Source: Bradyrhizobium sp. 4
Lineage (GTDB): Bacteria; Pseudomonadota; Alphaproteobacteria; Rhizobiales; Xanthobacteraceae
Direction of reading: 5' to 3'
NCBI RefSeq assembly: GCF_023100905.1
Contig: NZ_CP064686.1
Location: 744,001 to 808,000 of the forward strand
Length of the DNA: 64,000 nucleotides
In this document: piece after piece, positions 8,546-17,804 of the stretch
Numbering within the stretch: the first letter of the stretch is position 1
Layout: each line of letters opens with the position of its first letter
Made by a program: the position numbers and the translations under genes
The notes under the pieces: generated by a model
The model's input: the letters and a program-made list of their open reading frames with translations, nothing else
Told to the model about the DNA's origin: nothing
Databases searched by the model: none

Positions 8546-8637
8546 GGCACATAGCCTTTCGGACAGTCCGCCGCGGCAATCGTGGGTAGCACGACGAGAG
8601 CGATCGCGGCGACGAACGGTGCAATGAACTGCTTCAT
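8506..8637 (-). CDS. Small secreted four-cysteine peptide (43 residues)
   Basis: The 43-residue product has a clear signal peptide (MKQFIAPFVAAIALVVLP, then TIAAA) and a mature part of about 20 residues with spacing C-x6-C-x6-CC, ending in PGK. Mature peptides of this size with four cysteines are usually disulfide-bonded and act outside the cytoplasm. The gene overlaps the start of the following membrane-protein gene by 40 bases in another frame. The signal peptide and cysteine spacing make chance unlikely for such a short frame. No function is recognised. Confidence 0.6.
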   Translation of the reverse strand: MKQFIAPFVAAIALVVLPTIAAADCPKGYVPCGEKNQLCCPGK

Positions 8638-9151
8638 ATGTTCGATCCCAAGCAAATCGTCGGTTAAAGGTAGTAGGCCGAGACAGTAGCGAACCAAGGT
8701 TGAGCGGACAAGTGAACGAGTTCACAAGCGGCCGATTCTTGCGAGGGCGCATCCGCAGCTGTTCGATGTGCTGCGTCGTTCCGGTACAGGCTAGAGCATT
8801 TGCCTCACCGATATTGTTCTGGGAAAGCCAGGACCCATCACCCCAGTTGGTCATTTGGCGAAGATTCGTCGTTCGGTAGTGCCCGCGATCGTCACCGATG
8901 GGTCACTCGGCATGAGTCCTGGCTTCCGCCATGACGACACCGAACGTTCGACACCGAACGTGTGGCGCGCGCTCATGATCGCGGCGGACGAGGCAGCGAG
9001 TATCAAATGGGCGCGGTCGGCGATCATGCATTCATACAGGTGTTTTGCCCGACGCCGCAAGCCATTTCGGGAAGGACGAAATTTGTCGAGCTTTTTCAAC
9101 CCCATGCCTACTGTGCATGGGGTTGATTTCTCGTTTTTGTTTGGAGGGCGC
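8638..9151. other. Intergenic region between metH and the Cys-rich peptide gene
   Basis: These 514 bases carry no convincing gene. They hold a 14-base palindrome, GTGAAC-GA-GTTCAC, at 8712-8725, about 75 bases upstream of the small secreted gene and possibly an operator. They also hold a direct repeat GACACCGAACGT at 8936-8947 and 8950-8961 around the palindrome CGAACGTTCG. Frames crossing this region read as arginine-rich noise. The promoter of the peptide/membrane-protein pair should lie here. Confidence 0.5.
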
Positions 9152-12100
9152 CTAGCCCGCGCCCGCGCGCTTCTTCTGCCAGACCAGGTGCACCGCGCAG
9201 GTGCAGCCCGGCGGATGCGAGGCAAGCTCCTTCGACGTTTCGTCGTTGGCCGGTGTTGCCGCGAATGCCGCCTTGTCGGCCGTGCCCTCTCGCGCCGGGA
9301 TGTAGTTCAGGATCGGCGCGAGCCAGCGCTCGGTCTCGGCGACGCTCATGCCCTTGCGCGCAGCATAATCCTCGACCTGATCGCGCTCGATCTTGCCGAC
9401 GCCGAAATAGTAGCTCTCGGGATTGGCGAGATAGAGCCCCGACACGGAGGAGCCCGGCCACATCGCAAAGCTCTCGGTCAGCTTCACGCCGGCGGTGTTC
9501 TCGGCGTCGAGCAGCTCGAACAGCGTGGCCTTCTCGGTGTGATCGGGCTGCGCGGGATAGCCGGGAGCGGGACGGATGCCCTGGTACTTTTCGAGGATCA
9601 ACTCGTCGGTCGAGAGCGTCTCGTCCGGCGCATAGGCCCAGAACTCGCGGCGGACGCGGGCATGCATGCGCTCGGCGAAGGCTTCGGCGAGGCGATCGGC
9701 CAGCGCCTTGCACAGGATCGACGAGTAGTCGTCATTGGCCATCTTGAAACGGTCCGCGACCACATCCTCGCCGATGCCGGCGGTGACGACGAAGCCGCCG
9801 ACATAATCGGGCACGCCGGTGCCGGCGGGCGCGACGAAGTCGGACAGCGCCGCGTTGAAACGGCCCTCGCGCTTCTCGAGCTGCTGGCGCAGCGTGTGCA
9901 GCGTCGCGATCGTCCTGGTCCGGCTCTCGTCGGCGTAGAGCACGATGTCGTCGCCCTGCGCATTGGCCGGCCAGAAGCCGACGGTGGCGCGCGCGCGAAA
10001 CCATTTCTCCTTGACGATCAGATCGAGCATCTTGCGCGCGTCGTCGTAGAGTGAGCGCGCGACTTCGCCGACCTTGGCATCGTCGAGAATGGCGGGGAAG
10101 CGCCCGGCGAGCTCCCAGGTCTGGAAGAACGGCGTCCAGTCGATATAGGGCACCAACTCGGCGAGATCGTAGTCGTCGAAGCTTCGGGTGCCGAGGAAGG
10201 TCGGCTTCACCGGCTTGTTCGCGGCAAAGTCGACCGGCACGCGGTTGGCGCGGGCGGTCGCCAGCTTCAGCCGCTTCTTGTCGGCCTGGGCGCGCATATG
10301 CGCGTCCGAGATTTTTGCGTATTCAGCGCGGACTTCGGCGGCATAGGCCTCGCGCCTCTCGGGCGACAGCAGAGCAGACGCAACACCAACCGCGCGGCTG
10401 GCGTCGTTGACATGCACCACGGGGCCGGCGCGATAGCTCGGGTCGATCTTCACCGCCGTATGCACGCGGCTCGTGGTGGCGCCGCCGATCAAGAGCGGCA
10501 GCTTGAGGCCTTCGCGCTGCAATTCTGCGGCGAAGAACGCCATCTCGTCGAGCGAGGGTGTGATCAGGCCGGACAGCCCGACGATGTCGGCCTTCTCCGC
10601 CTTCACCGTCTCGACGATCTTGGCCGCGGGCACCATCACGCCGAGATCGATCACCTCGTAATTGTTGCACTGGAGCACGATGCCGACGATGTTCTTGCCG
10701 ATATCGTGGACGTCGCCCTTGACAGTCGCGAGCACGATCTTGCCGGCGGACGATGAGCCTTCCGTGCCGATGCCGTTGGCGAGATTGCGCGCCTTCTCCT
10801 CTTCCATGAACGGCATCAGCCAGGCGACAGCCTGCTTCATCACGCGGGCCGACTTCACCACCTGCGGCAGGAACATCTTGCCGTCGCCGAAGAGATCGCC
10901 GACCACGTTCATGCCCGCCATCAGCGGACCCTCGATCACGTCGAGCGGGCGCTTCGAGGCCTTGCGGGCCTCCTCGGTATCCTGCTCGATGAACTCGGTG
11001 ATCCCGTGGACCAGCGAATGCGACAGCCGCTTCGCCACCGGCCATTCGCGCCAGGCGAGATCGGCTTCCTTGGTCTGGGTCTTGTTGCCGCGGAATCTTT
11101 CGGCGAGCGCCAGCAGACGCTCGGACGCACCGGGGTCGCGGTTGAGGATGACGTCCTCGCACACCTGGCGCAATTCGGGATCGATGTCGTCATAGACGAT
11201 CATCTGCCCGGCATTGACGATGCCCATGTCCATGCCGGCCTTGATGGCGTGATACAGGAACACCGAGTGCATGGCCTCGCGCACCGGTTCGTTGCCGCGG
11301 AACGAGAACGACAAATTGGACACGCCGCCCGAGATATGCGCGCCCGGCAGATTCTTGCGAATCCAGCGCGTCGCCTCGATGAAGTCGACGCCGTAATTGT
11401 TGTGTTCCTCGATGCCGGTTGCGATCGCGAAAATATTCGGATCGAAGATGATGTCTTCCGGCGAGAAGCCGACGCGGTTCACGAGGATGTCGTAGGCGCG
11501 CTTGCAGATCTCGGTCTTGCGGGCGAACGTATCGGCCTGGCCGACCTCGTCGAACGCCATCACCACGACGGCCGCGCCATGACGGCGGGCGACCTTCGCC
11601 TCGTGAATGAACTTGTCCTCGCCTTCCTTCATCGAGATCGAGTTGACGACCGGCTTGCCCTGCACGCATTTCAGGCCAGCCTCGATCACGGAGAATTTCG
11701 AGCTGTCGACCATCACGGGGACGCGGGCGATGTCGGGCTCGGCGGCGACGAGGTTGAGGAAGGTCACCATCGCGGCTTCCGAGTCCAGAAGGCCCTCGTC
11801 CATGTTGACGTCGATGATCTGCGCGCCGTTCTCGACCTGGTCGCGCGCCACCTGCAGCGCGGCGGTGTAGTCGCCGGCGGTGACCAGCTTGCGGAAGCGG
11901 GCGGAGCCGGTGACGTTGGTGCGCTCGCCGACGTTCACGAAAGGAATCGCGTCGGTCAGGATGAACGGCTCGAGGCCGGAGAGCCGCAAGCGAGGTTCGA
12001 TCTCCGGCACGATGCGCGGCTTGTGCGGCGCGACCGCCGCCGCAATCGCCGCGATATGATCCGGCGTGGTGCCGCAGCAGCCGCCGACGATATTGACGAG

Positions 12101-13015
12101 GCCGTCACGCGCGAACTCGCCGACCAGGCGGGCCATGTATTCCGGGGTCTCGTCATACTGGCCGAACTCGTTGGGCAGGCCGGCATTGGGATAGGCACAA
12201 ACGAGCGTGTCGGCGACGCGGCCGATATCGGCGATATGCGCGCGCAGATCTTCCGCGCCGAGCGCGCAGTTGAAGCCGATGGTGATGGGCTTGGCGTGTT
12301 GCACCGAATGCCAGAACGCTTCCGGCAACTGGCCGGACAACAGGCGGCCGGACTTGTCGGTGATGGTGCCCGACACCATCACCGGCATGTCGATGCCGCG
12401 TTCTTCCGTGATCTCGGCGATCGCGTACAGCGCCGCCTTTGCGTTGAGCGTGTCGAAGATGGTCTCGACCAGCAGCAGATCGACGCCGCCGTCGAGCATG
12501 CCGTTGATCTGCTCGCCATAGGATTTGCGCAAATCGTCGAACGTGACGGCGCGGTAGCCGGGATTGGACACGTCAGGCGAGATCGAGGCGGTGCGGTTGG
12601 TCGGTCCGATGGCGCCGGCGACGAAGCGCGGCTTGCCGTCCTCGGCCTCGACGCGGCGTGCGGCGTTGCCGGCGAGGCGGGCGCCTTCGCGCGCCATCTC
12701 GTAGACGATGTCGGCGAGATCGTAATCGGCCTGCGCTATCGAGGTCGTGGAGAAGGTGTTGGTGGCGACGATGTCGGCACCGGCACGCAAATAGGCGGCG
12801 TGGATGTCCTCGATCGCCTGCGGCTGGGTCAGGATCAAGAGATCGTTGTTGCCGCGCAAATCGCGATGGAAGGTCTTGAAGCGCTCGCCGCGGAAGGCGG
12901 CTTCGTCGAACTGGAGGTTCTGGATCATCGTGCCCATGGCGCCATCGAGCACGAGAATGCGCTCGCGCGCGGCGTTGAGCAGGGCGGTTCGCTTGGGAGA
13001 GGTGGATACGGTCAT
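9152..13015 (-). CDS. metH: Cobalamin-dependent methionine synthase MetH
   Basis: This full-length 1287-residue enzyme transfers a methyl group from 5-methyl-tetrahydrofolate to homocysteine. In order it has the homocysteine/zinc domain (LVLDGAMGTMIQ; zinc cysteines in VGGCCGTTP), the pterin-binding domain (VNVGERTNVTGS, MVDSSKFSVIEAG), the B12 cap and Rossmann modules with the cobalt ligand His770 in DVHDIGKN, and the C-terminal SAM-dependent reactivation domain (RPAPGYPAQPDH). The start codon lies 7 bases after the metF stop, so the two genes form one transcription unit supplying and using methyl-THF. E. coli MetH has about 1227 residues. Confidence 0.98.
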   Translation of the reverse strand: MTVSTSPKRTALLNAARERILVLDGAMGTMIQNLQFDEAAFRGERFKTFHRDLRGNNDLLILTQPQAIEDIHAAYLRAGADIVATNTFSTTSIAQADYDLADIVYEMAREGARLAGNAARRVEAEDGKPRFVAGAIGPTNRTASISPDVSNPGYRAVTFDDLRKSYGEQINGMLDGGVDLLLVETIFDTLNAKAALYAIAEITEERGIDMPVMVSGTITDKSGRLLSGQLPEAFWHSVQHAKPITIGFNCALGAEDLRAHIADIGRVADTLVCAYPNAGLPNEFGQYDETPEYMARLVGEFARDGLVNIVGGCCGTTPDHIAAIAAAVAPHKPRIVPEIEPRLRLSGLEPFILTDAIPFVNVGERTNVTGSARFRKLVTAGDYTAALQVARDQVENGAQIIDVNMDEGLLDSEAAMVTFLNLVAAEPDIARVPVMVDSSKFSVIEAGLKCVQGKPVVNSISMKEGEDKFIHEAKVARRHGAAVVVMAFDEVGQADTFARKTEICKRAYDILVNRVGFSPEDIIFDPNIFAIATGIEEHNNYGVDFIEATRWIRKNLPGAHISGGVSNLSFSFRGNEPVREAMHSVFLYHAIKAGMDMGIVNAGQMIVYDDIDPELRQVCEDVILNRDPGASERLLALAERFRGNKTQTKEADLAWREWPVAKRLSHSLVHGITEFIEQDTEEARKASKRPLDVIEGPLMAGMNVVGDLFGDGKMFLPQVVKSARVMKQAVAWLMPFMEEEKARNLANGIGTEGSSSAGKIVLATVKGDVHDIGKNIVGIVLQCNNYEVIDLGVMVPAAKIVETVKAEKADIVGLSGLITPSLDEMAFFAAELQREGLKLPLLIGGATTSRVHTAVKIDPSYRAGPVVHVNDASRAVGVASALLSPERREAYAAEVRAEYAKISDAHMRAQADKKRLKLATARANRVPVDFAANKPVKPTFLGTRSFDDYDLAELVPYIDWTPFFQTWELAGRFPAILDDAKVGEVARSLYDDARKMLDLIVKEKWFRARATVGFWPANAQGDDIVLYADESRTRTIATLHTLRQQLEKREGRFNAALSDFVAPAGTGVPDYVGGFVVTAGIGEDVVADRFKMANDDYSSILCKALADRLAEAFAERMHARVRREFWAYAPDETLSTDELILEKYQGIRPAPGYPAQPDHTEKATLFELLDAENTAGVKLTESFAMWPGSSVSGLYLANPESYYFGVGKIERDQVEDYAARKGMSVAETERWLAPILNYIPAREGTADKAAFAATPANDETSKELASHPPGCTCAVHLVWQKKRAGAG

Positions 13016-13021
13016 GCTGTC

Positions 13022-13942
13022 TTAAGCCGCCTTCTGCGCGCTCTTGGCGCGGATGCCGAGCAAATGGCTGATCGCGAACACGAGATCGGCGCGGTTCATG
13101 GTGTAGAAATGGAAGGTGTCGACGCCGTGCTTGGCGAGCTTCTGCACCTGGCCGGCGGCGACGGTGGCCGCCACCAGCTTGCGGGTCTCGGCGTCTTCAT
13201 CGAGGCCCTCGAACTTCGCGGCGATCCAGTCCGGCACGGAGGTGCCGTTGCGGGTGACGAAATTGCGAGCCTGCTTGAAATTATGCATGGGCATGATGCC
13301 CGGCACGATCGGGATGTTGATCCCGCGCGCCTGCACGCGGTCGAGATAGCGGAAATAGAGGTCGTTATCGAAGAACACCTGCGTGATCGCGCGGGTCGCA
13401 CCCGCATCGACCTTGGCCTGCAGCGTGTCGATGTCATCGTCGAAGTCGCGCGCCTCCGGATGCTTCTCAGGGTACGCCGAGACCGACACCTCGATATCGC
13501 CGTGCCGCTTCTTGATGCCGGCGACGAGGTCGGCGGAGCTCTGGTAACCGTCGGGATGGCTGGAATAGGCCGTGCCGATGCCGCCCGCGGGATCGCCGCG
13601 CAAGGCCACGATGTGGCGGACGCCGACCTCGTGATAGCGATCGACGATCTCGTCGATCTCCCCGCGCGAGGCGCCGACGCAGGTCAGATGCGCGGCCGGC
13701 AGCAGCGCGGTTTCTTTCAGGATACGCGAGATGGTCGCGTGGGTGCGCTCACGGGTCGAGCCGCCGGCGCCATAGGTGACCGAGACGAATTTCGGGTCGA
13801 GCGGGGCCAGCCGGTTGATGGTGTCCCAGAGATTGCGCTCCATATCTTCCGTCTTGGGCGGAAAGAACTCGAAGGAAATCGCAGGCCGCTTCAGGTACCC
13901 GTCTTGCCCGTCGGTGTGGGCAGGCATCGTCGCGTCAGTCAT
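13022..13942 (-). CDS. metF: Methylenetetrahydrofolate reductase MetF
   Basis: This 306-residue flavoprotein reduces 5,10-methylene-THF to 5-methyl-THF, the methyl donor for the downstream metH product. Family motifs are the N-terminal SFEFFPPKTEDME with its catalytic Glu, FVSVTYGAGGSTRERT, HLTCVGASR, ALRGDPAGG and ITQVFFDN. The ATG at 13942 has GGAG about 12 bases upstream. A GTG pair just upstream (13951 and 13948) is an alternative that adds two or three residues. The N-terminal 20 residues before RPAISFEFF are a short extension. Confidence 0.96.
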   Translation of the reverse strand: MTDATMPAHTDGQDGYLKRPAISFEFFPPKTEDMERNLWDTINRLAPLDPKFVSVTYGAGGSTRERTHATISRILKETALLPAAHLTCVGASRGEIDEIVDRYHEVGVRHIVALRGDPAGGIGTAYSSHPDGYQSSADLVAGIKKRHGDIEVSVSAYPEKHPEARDFDDDIDTLQAKVDAGATRAITQVFFDNDLYFRYLDRVQARGINIPIVPGIMPMHNFKQARNFVTRNGTSVPDWIAAKFEGLDEDAETRKLVAATVAAGQVQKLAKHGVDTFHFYTMNRADLVFAISHLLGIRAKSAQKAA

Positions 13943-14337
13943 GGGCACCACTCACTCCAAGGGCGCGCCGGGTCGTGGGCGGGCCGCGGTCAGGTCTAGA
14001 TTGGGAGAGGTCAAGATAAGCCAAAGCGGCCGCGCACGACAGCCCATCGCAGATGGGAAATGGCCCACTTTTGTTATTATCGTAGCAAATGAGATGTCGT
14101 TTGAAGTCGAAGTGGGCTAAATGCATTCAGCTATAATGATAAATAAATCAGGCATATAGCCAGAATCCGTGGCCATTTGACGCAAAGTTCTGGCGTGGGC
14201 AATGTGAAGGAGTTGTTTTCAGATCGATCTTGTCCCAACTTCGCGGCGCGGTCCGGCGCGCGAGCCCGCGGCCTGCACGTCAGACCTGCGCGCCCTGCCC
14301 ATTGCCGCTGCGCCGCTCTCCATTACGTTAGCGCGCC
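13943..14337. other. Intergenic control region between metF and the luciferase-like gene
   Basis: These 395 bases separate divergent genes. The part nearest metF carries a tight hairpin CCCATC-GCA-GATGGG at 14043-14057 and an inverted repeat GCCCACTT (14063-14070) with AAGTGGGC (14110-14117) flanking AT-rich DNA. A second AT-rich tract at 14130-14160 has GCTATA and TATAGC arms. The AT-rich stretches stand out in this genome and likely contain the met promoter. I see no match to the SAM-II or SAH riboswitch consensus as I remember them. Confidence 0.5.
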
Positions 14338-15351
14338 ATGATCCCGCTCTCAGTCCTCGACCTCTCCGTCGTCACAACAGGCACAAAGCCGGCCGCGGCA
14401 CTGCGCAACAGCATCGACCTGGCGCGCCATGCCGACGGGCTCGGCTATGTCCGCTACTGGCTCGCCGAGCATCACAACCTTGCCTCCGTCGCCAGCCCGG
14501 CGCCCGACGTGATGATCGGGCAGATCGCGGCGGTGACGAAGCACATCCGTGTCGGGTCGGGTGGCGTGATGCTGCCCAATCACGCGCCGCTGGTCGTGGC
14601 CGAGCGCTTCAAGATGCTGGAGGCGCTGTTTCCGGGTCGCATCGATCTCGGCCTCGGCCGCGCCCCCGGCACTGATGGTGCCACAGCCTATGCGCTGCGC
14701 AGTCGGCTCGATCGCCGCGAAGGCGACGATTTCCTCGAGCGGCTGCACGAATTGATCCTGTGGCAGACCCGGGAATTCCCCTCGGGCCATCCCTACCACA
14801 ACGTCGTCGCGATGCCCGACGATACGCCGTTGCCGCCGATCTGGCTGCTCGGCTCCAGCGATTATTCGTCCGAGCTCGCCGCGCAGGTCGGCATGGGCTT
14901 CGCATTCGCCCATCATTTTGCATCCCACGATGCGATCGATGCGATGGTGCATTATCGCAATCGTTTTCAGCCCTCGGCCTGGAGTTCGAGCCCGCGCGCG
15001 ATCCTCGCGGTCGCCGTCATCACAGCCGACACGGATGACGAAGCCGAAAAGCTCGCCGCATCTTTCGACCTCAACCGCCTGCGCCGCGACCGCGGCCAGT
15101 ATCTTCCGTTGCCGAGCGTCGCAGAGGCGCTGGCCTATCCCTATACCGACTCGGAGCGCACCTCGATCCGGCGCAACCGCTCGCGCCTGTTCGTCGGTAA
15201 CCCGGCGACGGTGCAGAAGACGCTTCAGCCACTGATCGATGCAAGCAAGCCGGACGAGTTGATGGTGATCACCGCCGTCTATGATCACGAGGCGCGAAAG
15301 AAATCGTATTCGCTGCTGGCGGAGGCGTTCGGGCTTAAGACGGTCGGATAA
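14338..15351 (+). CDS. Luciferase-like (LLM class) flavin-dependent monooxygenase
   Basis: This 337-residue TIM-barrel protein belongs to the bacterial luciferase superfamily, alkanal monooxygenase-like branch. Signatures are YWLAEHHN near residue 40, IRVGSGGVMLPNH, AERFKMLEALFPGRIDLGLGR and WLLGSSDYSSELAAQVGMGFAFAHHF. Such enzymes oxidise small organic substrates using reduced flavin supplied by a partner reductase; the substrate here is unknown. It is a lone gene, divergent from metF and convergent with pheA. The start at 14338 fits the family N-terminus (PLSVLDLS). Confidence 0.9.
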   Translation: MIPLSVLDLSVVTTGTKPAAALRNSIDLARHADGLGYVRYWLAEHHNLASVASPAPDVMIGQIAAVTKHIRVGSGGVMLPNHAPLVVAERFKMLEALFPGRIDLGLGRAPGTDGATAYALRSRLDRREGDDFLERLHELILWQTREFPSGHPYHNVVAMPDDTPLPPIWLLGSSDYSSELAAQVGMGFAFAHHFASHDAIDAMVHYRNRFQPSAWSSSPRAILAVAVITADTDDEAEKLAASFDLNRLRRDRGQYLPLPSVAEALAYPYTDSERTSIRRNRSRLFVGNPATVQKTLQPLIDASKPDELMVITAVYDHEARKKSYSLLAEAFGLKTVG

Positions 15352-15355
15352 GGCT

Positions 15356-15395
15356 CTCGTGCTCCGGCTCGCGCTTCGCGCGTCCGGGACACGAG
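15356..15395. terminator. Interrupted hairpin between convergent LLM and pheA genes
   Basis: CTCGTG and CACGAG form the outer arms and GCGC-TTC-GCGC the tip, with CCGG blocks pairing between them. It sits between two stop codons of converging genes, a normal place for a two-way terminator. It also resembles Bradyrhizobium intergenic repeats carrying TCCGGGACACGAG. Confidence 0.5.
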
Positions 15396-15396
15396 A

Positions 15397-16242
15397 CTAT
15401 TCCATCGTCGCGCGGAACGGGTGGCCTGGATACACGCCGACGATGCGGAATTCGCGCGAGAAGAATTTCAGCTCCTCGATCGCGAAAGCGAGGCCCTTGT
15501 CATCAGGGTGGCCGTCGACGTCGGCGTAAAACTGGGTGGCGAAGAAATTGCCGTCGACCATGTAGCTCTCGAGCTTGGTCATGTTGACGCCGTTGGTGGC
15601 AAAGCCACCGAGCGCCTTGTAGAGCGCGGCCGGCAAATTGCGCACCCGGAACACAAAAGTCGTGACCAGCGGACCGGAGCCCTGTGCGGCCCATTTCGGT
15701 TCGCGCGCGAGCACCACGAAGCGCGTGGTGTTGTGGGCCTCGTCCTCGATGTCCTCGGCCAAAATGTCGAGGCCGTAAATCTTTGCGGCCAGGCGCGAGG
15801 CGATCGCGGCGACGGACTTGTCGTTACGCTCGGAAATGTCGCGGGCGCTGCCGGCGGTATCGGCGTGCACGATCGGCTTGATGCCAAGCTTGCGAATGAT
15901 GCGCCGGCATTGGCCGAGCGCGTGCACGTGGCTCTCGACGCTCTTGATGTCCTCGAGCCTGGTCCCCTTCACCGCCATCAGCTGATGCCGGACCGGCAGA
16001 AACCATTCGCCGATGATGAAGAGGCCGGAGGCCGGCAGCAAATGATGGATGTCGGCGACGCGGCCTGCGACCGAATTCTCGATCGGGATCATGCCGAGAT
16101 CGGCTTCGCCCGACGCGATCGCCGACAAGGCGTCCTCGAAGGTGGCGCAGGGCATCGGCTCGGCGTCGGGATAGGCCTCGACGATGGCGATGTGGGAATT
16201 GGCCCCAGGCTCGCCCTGGAATGCGATTTTCAGCTTGCTCAT
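15397..16242 (-). CDS. pheA: Prephenate dehydratase PheA (with ACT domain)
   Basis: This 281-residue monofunctional enzyme converts prephenate to phenylpyruvate in phenylalanine synthesis. The catalytic domain (about 1-180) shows FQGEPGANSHIA, MIPIENSVAGRV and the catalytic NTTRFVVLA motif. The C-terminal ACT domain (about 190-275) should bind phenylalanine for feedback control; it reads VNMTKLESY where many relatives have TKIESRP. No chorismate mutase domain is fused. It starts 21 bases after the kdsB stop on the same strand, so the two are probably co-transcribed. Confidence 0.96.
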   Translation of the reverse strand: MSKLKIAFQGEPGANSHIAIVEAYPDAEPMPCATFEDALSAIASGEADLGMIPIENSVAGRVADIHHLLPASGLFIIGEWFLPVRHQLMAVKGTRLEDIKSVESHVHALGQCRRIIRKLGIKPIVHADTAGSARDISERNDKSVAAIASRLAAKIYGLDILAEDIEDEAHNTTRFVVLAREPKWAAQGSGPLVTTFVFRVRNLPAALYKALGGFATNGVNMTKLESYMVDGNFFATQFYADVDGHPDDKGLAFAIEELKFFSREFRIVGVYPGHPFRATME

Positions 16243-16263
16243 GCTCGGCCTTGTAACAGCGGC

Positions 16264-17004
16264 TCAGGATTTGGAAAGGATGCTGCGGGCGGTTTCCAGG
16301 TCCGCCGGGGTGTCGACCCCGCGGGGCACGGTATCGACGATGGTGAAGTCGATGCGCATTCCGGCCTCGAGCGCCCGGAGTTGCTCGAGCTTCTCCTGCA
16401 ATTCCAGCGGCGAAGGCGGAAGCCGGACGTAGCGCTCCAGCGCGGCGCGGCGATAGGCGTAGAGGCCGATATGGTGGTAACGCGGCCCGTCGCCGGTCGG
16501 CGCGGTTGCGCGGGTGAAATAAAGTGCACGCATGCGTCTGCCGCCGAGCGAGGTCCCGATCGCCTTCACGACGCTGGGCGCGAGGTCCTCCTCCTCGGTG
16601 TGGATCTGCGAAGCCAGCGTTGCGATGTCCACGACGGGGTCTTGCAGCGGCGGCAGCACCTCGCGGATGTTGTCGATCGTGATGGTCGGGAAATCGCCCT
16701 GGAGATTGACCACGATCTCGGCTTTGCCGTCCGGATCGAGCTTCAGCATGGCCTCGTGGATGCGATCGGAGCCGGACGGGTGCTCCGGGCGGGTCATCAC
16801 GGCCTCGCCGCCATGGGCGGTCACGACGGACGCGATCTCCGCGGTGTCGGTTGCGACCGCGACCCGGCCTATCCCGGCGGCCTCGGCGCGGCGCATCACG
16901 TGCACGATCATCGGCTGCCCCGCGATATCGGCGAGCGGCTTGCCGGGCAGGCGGGTGGCGGCCATGCGGGCTGGAATCAGCACCAGGATGCGGGGATCGA
17001 TCAT
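16264..17004 (-). CDS. kdsB: 3-deoxy-manno-octulosonate cytidylyltransferase KdsB
   Basis: This 246-residue enzyme activates KDO with CTP to CMP-KDO for lipopolysaccharide inner-core synthesis. The N-terminal nucleotidyltransferase loop ILVLIPARMAATRLPGKPL is diagnostic, followed by IVVNLQGDFP and YHHIGLYAYRRAALERY. The length matches the family (about 245-255). It is followed closely by pheA on the same strand and is divergent from cycM. Confidence 0.97.
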   Translation of the reverse strand: MIDPRILVLIPARMAATRLPGKPLADIAGQPMIVHVMRRAEAAGIGRVAVATDTAEIASVVTAHGGEAVMTRPEHPSGSDRIHEAMLKLDPDGKAEIVVNLQGDFPTITIDNIREVLPPLQDPVVDIATLASQIHTEEEDLAPSVVKAIGTSLGGRRMRALYFTRATAPTGDGPRYHHIGLYAYRRAALERYVRLPPSPLELQEKLEQLRALEAGMRIDFTIVDTVPRGVDTPADLETARSILSKS

Positions 17005-17223
17005 GGTTCAAGGGCCTGGAAACGGGGCGTTTTCCGCGCCGAGAAATGGGGTGGGGACGGGCGTGAAGCCCGCTCGCTTATACGGGTTGCCAGACCCCGG
17101 GCAAACCGATATCTCAATGGCAAAACTCGGGGAAACAATAAAGGAACGTTGATTCTCCGAGGCTCGTCCTGGCGGCCGCATTGGGCCGCTCGATCCTTCT
17201 TGCGGTGTGGGGCCTGGCCGGCA

Positions 17224-17778
17224 ATGGACTCTTTCGAACTGAACAAGATTCTCGGTGCCGTGCTCGGCACCTGTCTCCTTCTGCTGGTGACGAGCTTCAC
17301 CGCGAGTGCGCTGTTCTCGCCCAAGATGCCGGAAAAGCCGGGCTTCGAGATCGCGGTGAAGGAAGACGCCGGTCACGGCAAGGAAGGCGGCGCTGCCCCC
17401 GCGGCCGCCGAACCGATCGAAAAGCTGCTCCAGACCGCCTCGGTCGAGAAGGGCGCCTCCGCCGCCAAGAAGTGCGGCGCCTGCCACACCTTCGAGAAGG
17501 GCGGCCCGAACCGTGTCGGTCCGAACCTCTACGGCGTCGTCGGCGACCATGTTGGCGAGGGCCGCGGCGGCTTCAACTTCTCGGCTGCGATGAAGGCCAA
17601 GGGCGGCACCTGGGACTTCGATGCGCTCAACAAGTTCATCGCCAATCCCAAGGCGGCTGTCCCGGGCACCGCGATGGGCTTTGCCGGCATCCCGAAGGAT
17701 AGCGAGCGCGCCGACGTGATCGCTTACCTGAACAGTCTCTCCGACAGCCCGAAGCCGCTGCCGACCGCGACGAAGTAA
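17224..17778 (+). CDS. cycM: Membrane-anchored cytochrome c CycM
   Basis: This 184-residue class I cytochrome c is held in the inner membrane by an uncleaved N-terminal helix (about residues 9-30). A Pro/Ala-rich linker leads to the haem domain: heme-binding C84-G-A-C87-H88 and the axial Met in GTAMGFAGIPK. The length and layout match CycM (cytochrome c-552) of Bradyrhizobium, which carries electrons from the bc1 complex to the aa3 oxidase. The ATG at 17224 is chosen because the hydrophobic anchor follows directly; the frame is open far upstream only because it is antisense to kdsB and pheA. Confidence 0.95.
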   Translation: MDSFELNKILGAVLGTCLLLLVTSFTASALFSPKMPEKPGFEIAVKEDAGHGKEGGAAPAAAEPIEKLLQTASVEKGASAAKKCGACHTFEKGGPNRVGPNLYGVVGDHVGEGRGGFNFSAAMKAKGGTWDFDALNKFIANPKAAVPGTAMGFAGIPKDSERADVIAYLNSLSDSPKPLPTATK

Positions 17779-17804
17779 GGCCTGTCGATTTCGATCTTGG
17801 TACG

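Noticed and set aside
8851..9225. 124-codon minus-strand frame just downstream of metH
   Set aside because: It is Arg-rich noise that partly overlaps the metH end and a repeat-like segment.
11006..13999. 997-codon open frame on the plus strand antisense to metH and metF
   Set aside because: The metH/metF frame has all family motifs; the antisense frame is a mirror effect of GC-rich codon bias and reads as low-information Arg/Asp/Gly-rich sequence.
17142..17170. GGAAC followed after 17 bases by CGTC upstream of cycM, resembling an EcfG promoter
   Set aside because: The -10 element is CGTC rather than CGTT; cycM is thought to be constitutive, so the match is probably chance.
15421..17223. Long plus-strand open frame leading into cycM
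   Set aside because: It is antisense to pheA and kdsB. Only the part from 17224, where the membrane anchor and haem motif begin, is a real protein.
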